From the NCBI GenBank assembly GCA_963575745.1, contig CAUYUJ010007447.1, positions 351,001-415,000 of the forward strand: a stretch of DNA of 64,000 nt. Reading direction: 5' to 3'. Positions within the stretch are counted from its first letter, which is position 1. The number at the start of each line of letters is the position of its first letter. Source of the DNA: Prorocentrum cordatum (taxonomy: Eukaryota > Sar > Dinophyceae > Prorocentrales > Prorocentraceae). The position numbers were made by a program, and so were the translations under genes. Below are positions 19,541 through 29,421 of the stretch, one piece after another. The notes beneath the pieces were generated by a model, which was given only the letters and a program-made list of their open reading frames with translations, was not told the origin of the DNA and ran no database searches.

Positions 19541-20380
19541 TTGTCGTCGCCGCCGATCCGCCCCCGTCGGCCTTTCCAACGGCCTCACCGAAGTATGCTC
19601 GCTGTGCGCGCCGCCCTCGCGAATGCTAGCCCGCACCGCGACGTCGGACATGAACGCGCGGCCGTCATGTGCCGGCAGCTGGGCCCTCCTGGCGAGCCCC
19701 CGGTGCACGCGAGCGGCGCCGAGGTCCCTGACCTCGCGGACAACCGAGGCCTCACCCGCTCTCGGCAGAGGCAGCCCCCGGACCCCCCGCGCTCGGCGCC
19801 AGAGCTCCCCCCCGGCCCTTGTTCGCGGGAGGCGCGCTGCAGCGGCGGGCGCCCCCCAGCCCCTGCGGCCCTCGGCCGCCGGGTGGAGCTCCAGCGGGCG
19901 GTCCGCGTGGGGCGCGGACCCCCGGGCAGCCCGCGGCTGGGACGGCGGGGAGCGCCGTCGCCGCCATGGAGCAGGGCGGCGCCACCCCTGCTGCGGATGG
20001 CCCTGGGCCCAGCCTTTCGGGCGGGGCACCTCCCGCCCAGTGGCCGCCGCGCGCGAGCTCGTCCTCTAATTGCCTCAGGCGGGGCGGCGAGTTCGGCGCG
20101 GCCATTCTCCGCGCGTTCGAGACCGATGTGCAGTGCGGGACAGACGAATTGCTCCTCGAGCTCGGCGGTGCATGTCTGTCGAAGATCGGTGCTCCGCGGG
20201 CAGCCGTCGCGCGCGCACTGCGCCTCCGCGCCGACGGTCGTCTCCGTCCTTCCGCCTAAGCAGCGGGCGCTCCCAGGGCCGGGGGGCGCCGCCGCCGGTC
20301 ACCTCGCAAGTGTTCTTTCGGTCGAGTCTCGTCGGCCGCGCCCTGGCTTTGCTCGCTGAGGGTGCCCCCTGCGCTTTATA
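19541..20380 (+). other. GC-rich open frames, no recognised product
   Basis: Overlapping + strand frames of 146-272 codons and minus frames of 117-191 codons are open together, as expected from >70% GC. A short segment (AILRAFETDVQCGTDELLLEL) looks protein-like, but I cannot assign it. Treated as uncharacterised. Confidence 0.25.
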
Positions 20381-20998
20381 GGCGACTCTCCCCTGGCCCG
20401 ACTTGGCCCTCGTTTGTGGTCCCGACATGGGCGAGGGCGTGGAGGCAAGGCTAGGTCCAGAGCTGTGCACGGTCGATCAACTCAGCGATTTCCTGGTCCG
20501 TGCCCCCGCCTGGATTACGCGCGCGAGCGCGCAGAAGGGCCCAGCCGAGGAGCCCAGCTCTCAGAAGCGCGGCCCTTCGAGGGAGCTGCCGCGGCCGCCG
20601 CGCCCTCCTGTTCGCCATGCAGTTTCCTTTTATTTCTTCGCCCAGCCGGGCGACTGCGCGTGCCCCTGGCACCGGGGCTCCTAGCTTGGCCATCCCTCCC
20701 GTTTCCGTCGTCGGCACTTGTCACTTGCCAGCACGGACGGCCGCGTCGGGCCTTTGGGATACGCACTGGCGCGCGCTCGCTCCCTCGTTCTCGCCGCTGT
20801 CGGTTCGTCGGTCGTACTGCCGTTTCCGTCTACGGACGTTGCCTCAATTTTCTCACTCGCCACCCACGCCCAGATGGCCTGTAGGTGGTCGACCCAAAGC
20901 GGTCCCCTGTCCGGGGGCCCAGCCGTGCGCGTTAGTTCCGTGCCGCTTGCTCGACTTGCTCCGCTTCGTCGCCGCGCGCGAGGCCGCGACCGCGAACA
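20381..20998. other. No recognised gene
   Basis: GC-rich sequence with frames up to 150 codons in several phases; no motif. Confidence 0.3.
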
Positions 20999-21008
20999 TG
21001 TGTGTGTG

Positions 21009-21053
<45 letters not shown>

Positions 21054-21078
21054 GCGTGCGTGCGCGCGTGCGCGCGTG

Positions 21079-21115
<37 letters not shown>
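20999..21115. repeat. (GT)n / (GTGC)n / (GT)n array
   Basis: Same nested layout as 16230-16372: GT, then GTGC with GCGC variants, then GT. Confidence 0.95.
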
Positions 21116-21117
<2 letters not shown>

Positions 21118-21272
21118 AGTTTGATCTGGCGATCGCGCCCCAGCGGCTCGTGGGAGAGAACCAATGCGTGTTACTGCTCTCTCCGCCTCGTCCTCCACCT
21201 CAGTGCTGGCCGTCGCCGTGTAGCGCGTTTCCTGAGTTCACACCACGTTCGAGTTCACGTGCCAGTTGAGAT

Positions 21273-21435
21273 TCAGGAGGGAAAGAAACACACAGACACA
21301 ATTAATCGTCGACTCCCAGGAAAATATGGGAAAATATGGGAAGTGGGGGGGAAGACAAGAACCCAGAAAATACGGGAAAATGTGGGGAATCTCTTTATTT
21401 GTGTGTATTTATTTGTGTGTCCTGGGGCCTCTTCG
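21273..21435 (+). mobile_element. TCAGGAGG-family MITE, copy 1, TSD GAGAT
   Basis: 163 bp from TCAGGAGGGAAAG to GGGGCCTCTTCG, flanked by perfect GAGAT duplications (21268-21272, 21436-21440). Diagnostic interior: ACACAGACACAATTAATCG, GGAAAATATGGGAAGTGGGG, GAAGACAAGAACCCAGAAAA, ATTTATTTGTGTGTCC. Ends are weakly inverted (TCAGGAGG against TGAAGGGG in other copies, ACACACA inside both). No coding capacity. Five copies in this window, all + orientation. Confidence 0.9.
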
Positions 21436-21499
21436 GAGATGTCGACACGGTGCGGTGCGGTTTGTTCCTTCCAAACAGCAGCGGCATGAGCACCTTTTG

Positions 21500-21611
21500 G
21501 AGGTCCGCGCGGATTTCTTGGATCTGCGCTGGTATTCCCTGGCGGCGTCTCTGGCTCCGCCCCTGGCGCGCGCCAGGGCGGGGGGGTATCTAATGAATCC
21601 GCACGGACCTC
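21500..21611. mobile_element. GAGGTCCGCGCGGATT foldback, copy 1
   Basis: Left end GAGGTCCGCGCGGATTTCTT and right end AATCCGCACGGACCTC are inverted (15 of 16). The left arm continues GGATCTGCGCTGG. Relatives at 56159-56259 and 56455-56567. No clear flanking duplication. Confidence 0.75.
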
Positions 21612-21784
21612 TGACAATTCGTGCTTGTTTTCTTCATTTAGGTCCCGTCCCGTGGTCGCCCCCCCGCGTCGTTGGCGCCTCTGGGCCTTCGGGTCAGCCA
21701 ACGCTGGGCCGCATTCTATGCCCCAGCTAATGCGCTATACCCGGTTGGACGGGCCATACCAGAGCAAAGTTGGGCTACACCCTG

Positions 21785-22205
21785 GTTGGAGCCTTCAAAA
21801 CCCCCCCAAACACCCCACGCACACCCAAAACACCAAGCACCACCAAACACCAGACCCCGAACAACAGACCCGATATCCCAACCACAAAACCCTAAACAAC
21901 AAACCCCAACCCTCAAACACCAAGCAACAAACCCCAAATACCAGCCCCCAAACCCCAAACCGCAAACCCCAAACCCCAAACCCTCAAACCCTAAACACCA
22001 AACACCAAACCCCAAACACCAAACCCCAAGTACCGAAGCCCAAACACCAAACCCCAAACACCAAACACCAAGCTCCAAACCCCAACCCTCAAACCCCAAC
22101 CCCCAAACACCAAACCCCAAACACCAAACACCAAGCCCCATACACCAAACACCAAACATCAAACGCCACTCACCAAGCCTCGAACACCAAGCACCCACAA
22201 CAAAA
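21785..22205. repeat. Telomere-like heptamer array (AAACCCC/AAACACC)
   Basis: About 420 bp of C/A-strand heptamers: AAACCCC, AAACACC, AAGCACC and some CCCTAAA and CCCTCAA. Seven-base phasing is clear over most of the array. On the minus strand this is GGGGTTT/GGTGTTT, degenerate relatives of TTTAGGG, the plant-type telomere repeat also reported for dinoflagellates. The minus-strand frame GLGFGVWCLG is a by-product. Confidence 0.7.
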
Positions 22206-22340
22206 CCCTCGTCATCTTCCTCCTTCCTCTTTCCTCCTCCCTCATTCCTCGTCGTTAACCTCGCTCTTCGTCCTCGTCGTCGCGGGATTTACCGACGGCC
22301 CACGACGGCATGCCTAGGGGGAGGAGCAGGGTAAGCAGGG

Positions 22341-22393
22341 TGAGGAGGAGGAGGAGGAGGAGGAGGAGGAGGAGGAGGAGGAGGAGGAGGAGG
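22341..22393. repeat. (GGA)n microsatellite
   Basis: 17 GGA units ending in a G run. Confidence 0.95.
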
Positions 22394-22619
22394 GGGGGGA
22401 GGAAGCGGAGGAACACCTTTGTCTCGGGAGGGGCTGCGATTCCTGAACTTTTCTTTGGGTCAGAGTCTGGAATCCCTGCTGTGGCCGAGGTTCTCCGCGG
22501 CCGTCAGCATGCCCGCTTCCTTGTGGGCCCCGAAGGACACAGGTCCTGGAGGTTTCTCGCTGTTTTTTGGGGGGTTCCGGGGACCTCAGCGGGCCCACGA
22601 GTTTTTGCCGAGTTTTTGA

Positions 22620-22800
22620 GGGTGTCTCAGGTTTTATTTCGGTTCATCCAGATTCTTTAGGATTCCTTCGGGGTTCTTGTGATTTCGTTCCAGGACTTCG
22701 CAGGATTCCCCAGGATCTCTTCTGGACTTAAGATTCCTGAGGATCCGTAGGGGTTCCGTAAGAAGCCTGCAGGTTCTTTAGGGTTGCGTTGGGTTTCTCA
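22620..22800. repeat. Degenerate AGGATTCCT/GGGTTC repeats
   Basis: Loose ~12-bp units (AGGATTCCTTCGGGGTTC, CAGGATTCCCCAGGATC). Merges into the 24-bp satellite. Confidence 0.5.
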
Positions 22801-23465
22801 GGGGATCGTATACGATTCACATGGGAATCGCATGTGAACCGTAGACGAACCACATTCGAATCGTATTCGCTTCATGTAGGAACCGCATACGCTTCACATC
22901 GGAAAGGCGTACGCTTCACATAGGATCCGTGTACGATTCGCATCGGAGTCGTATACAATTCACATGGTATTCGCATGTGATTCGTATACGATTCACATGG
23001 GCATCGTACGCGTTTCACACAGGAAGCGTGTACGATATACACACGACCTGTATATGACCCACATGGATACGTAGACGATTCACATTACCATCGTACACGA
23101 TTCACAAGAGAATCGTACCCGATCCATAGAAATCGCATATCACTCGTGTTCGTTTCACATATGAGTCGTCGTCGATTCGAAGTGGAATCGTACACGATTG
23201 ACACAGGTTTCGTATACGACTCACATAGGAATCGCATACAGATGCCATCGGAATCGTGCACGACATATGGCACAGTATACGATGTGCATCGGACCCGTAT
23301 ACGATTCACATGGGATTCGTCTACGGTCACACCGCATTCGTGTATGTATCCCATCGGAGTCGTCTACGATGCACATTGGCACCGTAAACAATTCCCATCA
23401 GGTTGGTATGCGATTCGCATCGGATCCGTGTACGATTCACATAGGAATACGACCACGCTTCGGGT
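22801..23465. repeat. ~24-bp satellite around GTATACGATTCACAT
   Basis: About 28 degenerate units of CGTATACGATTCACATAGGA followed by ATCG. Each unit carries the palindrome GTATAC. The same unit returns at 24522-24660 after the mixed satellite. Confidence 0.9.
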
Positions 23466-23514
23466 GATAAGGAGGTTGTGGGGGGGGAGAGGGGGGGAAC
23501 CAATTTCTGACTCA

Positions 23515-24240
23515 ATCGATCCCACTATCGATCTCACTCAACGGGACACCATTGACACCACGGGACACCACGGAACACCACGGGACAGCACGGGGCACTT
23601 GTCAATCTCACTATCGATCTCATTGTCGATCTCACTCAGCGGGACTCCACGGGACACCACGGGCCACAAGGGAACACCACGGGACACCGCGGGACACCTC
23701 TCGATCTCACTATCGGTCTCACTATCGATCTCACTATCGATCTCACTCAACGGGACACCACGGGACACCACGGGTCACCACGGGACACCACGGGACACCT
23801 CGGGACACCACATCCGTCTCAGTATCGATCTCATTGTCGATCTCACTCAACGGGACACCACGGGTCACCACGGGACACCACGGGACACTTGTCGATCTCA
23901 CTATCGATCTCACTATCGATCTCACTTTTTGGGACACCACGGGACACCTCGGGGCACCTCATCGATCTCAGTATCGATCTCAGTATCGATCTCACTATCG
24001 ATCTCACTCAACGGGACACCACGGGACTCCATGGCCACTATCGATTTCACTTTTTGGGACACCACGGGACACCTCGGGGCACCACATCGATCTCAGTATG
24101 TATCTCACTGTCGATCTCACTCTCGACCTCACTATCGATCTCACTATCGATCTCACTATCGATCTCACTCAACGGGACACCACGGGACACCACTGGACAC
24201 CACGGGACACCGCGGGACACCGCGAGCCACCGCCGGACGG
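23515..24240. repeat. Mixed satellite: CGGGACACCA (10 bp) and TCGATCTCACTA (12 bp)
   Basis: Blocks of CGGGACACCA alternate with blocks of ATCGATCTCACT, joined by TCAACGGGACACC. At least seven alternations give a higher-order pattern of roughly 60-120 bp. No spacer diversity. Confidence 0.95.
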
Positions 24241-24402
24241 GCGGGAGGGGGAGAATCATTTGTCTTGACTTCGCCCTAGCAACGGCGGACACCACGGGAC
24301 ACCACGGGACACCACGGGACACCGCGGGACACCGCGGGCCACCGCCGGACGGGCAGGAGGGGGAGAATCATTTGTTTTGGTTTCGCCCTAGCAACGGCGG
24401 GT
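24230..24402. repeat. Tandem duplication ~112 bp apart
   Basis: GCCACCGCCGGACGGGC, GGAGGGGGAGAATCATTTGT and TTCGCCCTAGCAACGGCGG occur at 24230-24290 and 24341-24402, with four CGGGACACCA units between them. Confidence 0.9.
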
Positions 24403-24521
24403 TCATTCCTCTCGCGCGCCCACGCAGCTTCGCCTCGCCCGTACGCACGACACGAACGAAACCAAACGATTTCCCGGTTGGGGGTCTCCGTTCCACTGCG
24501 ATCTCACTCCCAACCTCCGAA

Positions 24522-24660
24522 ACGATTCACATAGGATTCGTGTACGATTCACTGGAACCGTATAAGATTCACACAGGAGTCGTATACGTTTCACATAGGA
24601 ACACTGAACGACTCACATCGTTTACTCAGACATTTGGGTCGTTGATTCACATCGGAAATA
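24522..24660. repeat. 24-bp satellite, second block
   Basis: GATTCACATAGGATTCGTGT units as at 22801-23465. The mixed satellite thus appears inserted in, or grown inside, one 24-bp array. Confidence 0.8.
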
Positions 24661-25013
24661 TCATTGCCGCAGATGGGTTGTCCCCCGTGTTTTTTTTTTT
24701 CCAGGGAGCCATGTGGACCCCTTACGGGCACACCGCTGGCTTCCAGACCTTCTAAAGATGGTTTACAGTCGAATTCAATTGCGGAAGGTTTTCCGAAGCT
24801 TACATTCCAAGAGGGTGTCCCCCGGTCAACCGGGGTATAGCCCAGCCAACCAGGGTGTAGACTACTGCCGTCGAGGCTGCCGCCGTGGACCTCGGGATAT
24901 CCCCTTCCCGAGTGCGGCGGCCGCGGCGACGGCTGCGGTCGCTGCCGGCGGCCGGCGCAGCTGGTCCTGGCGTGGGGCGCGAGGGTTGACGGGCGGATCG
25001 GCTCAATCGAGAT
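24661..25013. other. No recognised gene
   Basis: Includes a 10-base T run at 24692 and GC-rich sequence. The + frame starting near 24713 has no motif. Confidence 0.35.
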
Positions 25014-25181
25014 GGGTACGGACCCAACGGGGACGACGACCGACAGCAGATCCTGCTCATTTTGAGCAGGACTGGCTGTCGGTGTCGCCGCTGACTTTTT
25101 CCGCGGCCGCTATCGGTTCGGGGCAACGTTTGCGGTTGGGCATCGAATTTGTCTTTCCCGTGCCCACTTCAGGCGTGCCAA
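25014..25181. repeat. Dispersed ~165-bp repeat, copy 1
   Basis: GGTACGGACC, GACAGCAGATCCTG, TGTCGGTGTCGCCGC, TTTCCGCGGCCGCTATCGG, CAACGTTTG and GGGCATCG align with 54125-54290. Confidence 0.65.
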
Positions 25182-25596
25182 GCGGATGCGAAGGGGGAGG
25201 AAATAGAGGAGTGAGGAACGAGGAGGGCAGATGGAGGAGGGATTGGAGAGGAGAGGACAGGGGGGGAGGCGAGAAGAAGGGATGAGGTGTGGGGAGTGGG
25301 GGAGGGCATAGTCGGAGAAGGGAGCGGATAAGGAGGAGGGTGAGGGGTTCATTCGGAGGGGGGCAAGGTTCTGTAGCCCTTTCGGGCAACCTGCGTGGCC
25401 GATACTCATGCCCTTTATGAGCAACTCTGCTTTCCTTTGGCTCTGCTCCTTTCAACGACTGCTTGGCCCATGCAGGTGCTACTGTCCTTGCTCGTTTCGT
25501 AATTGTCTGCGCATGCATGTTCTGAAGTTTGTCTTTCGGCACGCGCGGAGGAAGTTGCTGCGGCCAACGGCCAGAGTCCGGGCAACGCAAACAACA
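25182..25596. other. No recognised gene
   Basis: GGA-rich segment (25195-25350), then mixed sequence; nothing identified. Confidence 0.35.
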
Positions 25597-25888
25597 ATAG
25601 AGGAGGATGATGCTGATGATGCTGCTGATGATGATGATTATGATGATGATGATGATGGTTGTCGTGGTGATGATGATGATGCAGATGATGATCCTGATGA
25701 TGCTGCTGATGACGATGCTGATGATGATGCTGATGCTGGTGATGATGATGATGATGATGACGATGACGAGTACGATGCTTATGATGCTGCTGCTGCTGCT
25801 GATGATGATGCTAACGCTGATGCTCATGCTGCTTCTGATGATGATGATGATGCTGATGGTGATGGTGATGATGATGATGATGATGACC

Positions 25889-25936
<48 letters not shown>

Positions 25937-26164
25937 CTGATGATGATGATGCTGATGCTGATGGTTATGAGGATGATTATGATGACGATGATGACGATGA
26001 TGCTGATGATGATGATGCTGCTGCTGATGATGATGATGATGAAGATGGTGATGATGATGATGAAGATGGTGATGGTGATGATGATGATGATGATGCTGAT
26101 GCTCATGCTGCTGCTGATGATGATGATGATGATGCTGATGGTGATGGTGATGGTGATAATGACC

Positions 26165-26221
<57 letters not shown>

Positions 26222-26312
26222 ATGCTGGTGATGATGGTGATGATGACGATGATGCAGATGATGATGCTGATGATGCTGCTTATGACGATGCTGACGAGGA
26301 TGCTGATGCTGG

Positions 26313-26344
<32 letters not shown>

Positions 26345-26385
26345 CTGATGATGATGATGATAATGACGACTACGATGCTTATGAT

Positions 26386-26416
<31 letters not shown>

Positions 26417-26488
26417 ATGCTGCTGATGCTCATGCTGCTGCTGATGATGATGATGATGCTGATGGTGATGGTGATGGTGATGATGACC

Positions 26489-26520
<32 letters not shown>

Positions 26521-26661
26521 CATGATTCTGATGATGATGCTGCTAATGATGATGGTTACGAGGATGATGATGACGATGATGATGATGATGCTGGTGATGA
26601 TGATGCTGCTGCTGATGATGATGAGGATGATGATGCTGAGTATGATGATGATACTGATGAC

Positions 26662-26699
<38 letters not shown>

Positions 26700-26700
26700 C

Positions 26701-26779
<79 letters not shown>

Positions 26780-26835
26780 GTGATGATGATGCTGATGATG
26801 ATGATGGTGATGTGATGATGATGGTGATGATGATG

Positions 26836-26871
<36 letters not shown>

Positions 26872-26886
26872 GGTTGATGATGAGGT

Positions 26887-26917
<31 letters not shown>

Positions 26918-26985
26918 TGATGATGATGATGATGAGATGATGATGATGATGATGATGATGATGAGATGATGATGATGATGATGAT
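25597..26985. repeat. ~1.4-kb (GAT)n array with higher-order repeats
   Basis: GAT with in-phase GCT, GGT, GAC and TAT variants. The variant pattern repeats: the GCAGATGATG block recurs after 573 bp (25681, 26254), TACGATGCTTATGATGCTGC after about 600 bp (25771, 26371), and GCTCATGCTGCT occurs three times (near 25822, 26104, 26427). So the array grew by duplicating segments of hundreds of bases as well as by unit slippage. Confidence 0.95.
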
Positions 26986-26989
26986 GATT

Positions 26990-27545
26990 GAGAGGAAGAG
27001 GAGGAAGAGGAGGAGAGGAGGAGGAGGAGGAGGAGGAGAGGAGGAGGAGGAGAGGAGGAGGAGGAGGAGGAGGAGGAGAGGAGGAGGAGGAAGCGGAGCA
27101 CAATTGTCAGGGGCGCGTCCTGCAAGAAGCTATGATGAAGATGAGGAGAAACCAGGGATGTTGTTGACGAGGAGGAGGAGGAGGAGGAGGAGGAGGAGGA
27201 GGAGGAGGAGGAGGAGGAGGAAGGAGGAGGAGGAGGAGGGGAGGAGATAGGAGAGGAGGAAGCGGAGCACAATTGTCAGGGGCGCGTCCTGCAAGAAGCT
27301 ATGATGAAGAATGAGGAGAATACCAGGGATGTTGTTGACGAGGAGGAGGAGGAGGAGGAGGAGGAGAGGAGGAGCAGGAGGAGGAGGAGGAGGAGGAGGA
27401 GGAGGAGGAGGAGGAGGAGGAGGAGGAGCGGGAGGAGAGGAGGCGGGAGGAGGAGGGAGGAGGAGGAGGAGGAGGAGCAGGATAGCAGTAGGAGCAGGAA
27501 GGAGGAGGAGGGAGGAGGAGGAGGAGGAGGAGGAGGAGGAGGTGG
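26990..27545. repeat. (GGA)n array with duplicated 85-bp insert
   Basis: Long GGA array. A unique segment (AAGCGGAGCACAATTGTCAG, GGGCGCGTCCTGCAAGAAGC, TATGATGAAGA) occurs at 27091 and again at 27260, 169 bp later, so a block of array plus unique sequence duplicated. Confidence 0.95.
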
Positions 27546-27815
27546 CAAGGACAAGGACTAGGACAAGGACATCCGCATAAGGGGTCAGCGTCAACACCTA
27601 CGACGGAGCTGTGCGTGCGACTAGCAAAATCCCCTGCGATTGGATTGTGCCGCAGACCCGGGTTCTCATGGGGGCCGGCTGTGGGCATACCCCGAAGCTT
27701 CAAGGGACGAGCTCCGAGGTGGCTCCGTAAGAGAGGAGAGACTCGCTACCCTGTGAGTACGAGTCCCTACGGGTCAGGGGGAGGGATCGGGAGAGGGGGA
27801 TGAAGAAGCATAGGT
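27546..27815. other. No recognised gene
   Basis: Unique-looking sequence between two GGA arrays; no motif seen. Confidence 0.4.
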
Positions 27816-27857
27816 GGAGGAGAAGGAGGAGGAGGAGGAGGAGGAGGAGGAGGAGGG
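27816..27857. repeat. (GGA)n array at 3' end of LINE A
   Basis: Fourteen GGA units with one GAA near the start, ending where the presumed LINE A 3' untranslated region begins. Matches the GGA array beyond the element's 5' end. Confidence 0.9.
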
Positions 27858-28048
27858 AACAAGGGAACAAGCCAGGAGGCGCCAGCTAGTCTCCCGCAGG
27901 CGCCTCGAAATGACAGGTGGCCCCGTCACCTCACCCAAGGCGCGTCGGCGCCTAGTCCTCCAGCGCCAACCACACGTTGAAATAGTAGACGTATGCGGCG
28001 GGGGAAGGGCGACACGACAGCGACAGGGGGGACGGGGGCCAAGCAAAA

Positions 28049-28357
28049 TCACTCAACAGGGGGGACCCCTTTGAGCTTGGAACCAGTCTTCGGGTGCAAA
28101 CCATCCCGAATGTGAGCCAGAGACCTCCTCACACTGACAGGGAGGACCCCCGAGCTCGGGGGCTGGCAAATCGCTCTGAGCTTGGGCCCCAGCCTGTGGG
28201 CACAGCATGAGCCACAGGCCGTGCAGAAGATGTAGGGCCCTACCTGCTCCATCACGTGGCCGAGTGCCGTGAAGCACTCAAAGTGACTCTCCTCCTCCCC
28301 TTCCCTTAGGCCTGGGCACTGAGGCCCGTCCAACCTCAGGCGGAGTCGAGCCCCCAT
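28049..28357 (-). pseudogene. LINE A C-terminal zinc module 2
   Basis: After a frameshift near 28345 the polyprotein continues with HFECFTALGHVMEQVGPYIF then CTACGSCCAHRLGPKLRAIC, giving H-x10-C-x2-C-x15-C, followed by RRSLAHIRDGLHPKTGSKL and a TGA. The I-R-x-G-x-HP-x-TG tail has a counterpart in the fragment at 59.1-60.2 kb (IRAGFDLKTG). Likely binds zinc and nucleic acid; the role in the LINE cycle is unknown. The frame before it is the RNase H ORF. Confidence 0.7.
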
Positions 28358-29421
28358 AGGGGCCCCACACGCGGACCCCCAGGCCCCAGGAAGACAGCAG
28401 CACCAGAAATCGCGGTCTGGACAGCCTCAGGCCTGGCCAGGGGGACGGCGGCAGCGTACAGCCCGTCACTGGAAAAAGCCCGTCGAGCACGCTCTCGCAC
28501 CAGAGGGGAGGGGTTACACTCGCGCCCAGAACCTTGGGTAAGCCACCTTATGGAAGCCTCCGTGTTGGCTCTGGCCAGACAGGAACGACAAACAACGAAT
28601 TCACCAGATTTCCAGAAGTCATGCTCCTGGAATCGAAGAAGTGGCAGGGCGAGGTGTCGAGCCACAGCAACGTCAGCCTCACGAAGGGCCTGCATCTGCC
28701 CCCCCACCACCTCCTTATGCGCGGCGTGCTGGGCAGCTGCCCAGCCAAAAAACCTAGCATTGTTCCGATCAGTCGCCAACTGGTCAGCCCAATACTCGAC
28801 AAAAGAGTCAGCGACCTTATGAGACCTGGCTCCTACCTTGGCGACGAAATCCGCCCACATGTTACCAAACCACCAGGACACAGGCCACTGATCACGCTCG
28901 AGGAACTCATCCAACGTGAGGTGGGCGGGCACCCAAGCGAAAGAGGGCATCCTGGGATTAGAACGGCCATGAGCAGCACCAAACATTTTCCTCCAGATGT
29001 CAGCGTGGGCCGCCGAGGCAGAGGCATGCTCCTCCGACCATTCGACCCCCTCACGCACCGCCCCCAGGAGATCCGAGACAGAGAGCACTAAACGCGGCAG
29101 CAACTGAAACCCCCGCAGAAGCGCATATCGTTCAGATCGGCCGACAGTTTGGATGGGTCCAGGCAGAGGGCCATACGCCGCCCTAACTGGGAGACCAACG
29201 TCTCCCATCTGCACCAGGGGCCACCCACAACGTCGAAATTCAGGCGAAGAGCTGTGCATGTCTGACCCGTCAAAAAACGCAATGGGACCCCAGCTCTCAG
29301 GCTTCGACCCCCAGTCTCCCCAGAAGAAGGCGGGAGGCTCGGAGGACGGAGAGGGGAGCACGGGGGGAGCCCGGGGGAGCCCAATGCAAAATTTAAGCAG
29401 ATGAAAACCATCCTGCCCCAA
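28336..29421 (-). pseudogene. LINE A RNase H domain plus zinc module 1
   Basis: RNase H landmarks in order: Asp in GPIAFFDGSD, Glu in VGRSERYALLRG, Asp in LVLSVSDLLGAV, then SFAWVPAHLT and GNMWADFVAKVGA carrying the last Asp. The domain would degrade RNA in the RNA-DNA hybrid during retrotransposition. About 100 residues later comes HDFWKSGEFVVCRSCLARAN...GREC, the first C-terminal zinc module (H-x10-C-x2-C-x20-C). The frame begins by shift from the reverse transcriptase frame near 29400 and ends with a shift near 28345. Three of the four catalytic acidic positions look intact, so this domain is less decayed than the reverse transcriptase. Confidence 0.75.

Noticed and set aside
21716-22198. 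Minus-strand Gly/Phe/Trp/Cys-rich 160-codon frame
   Set aside because: It is the telomere-like heptamer array read in one frame.
22801-23465. Array of regulatory GTATAC sites
   Set aside because: Units are degenerate and contiguous, as in a satellite; no adjacent gene.
23515-24400. CRISPR-like regular repeats
   Set aside because: No unique spacers, only two alternating satellite units, and the window is eukaryotic.
25408-26838. 476-codon Asp-rich frame and a parallel Met/Leu-rich frame
   Set aside because: Both arise from the same GAT array; simultaneous openness in several phases shows low complexity rather than coding.
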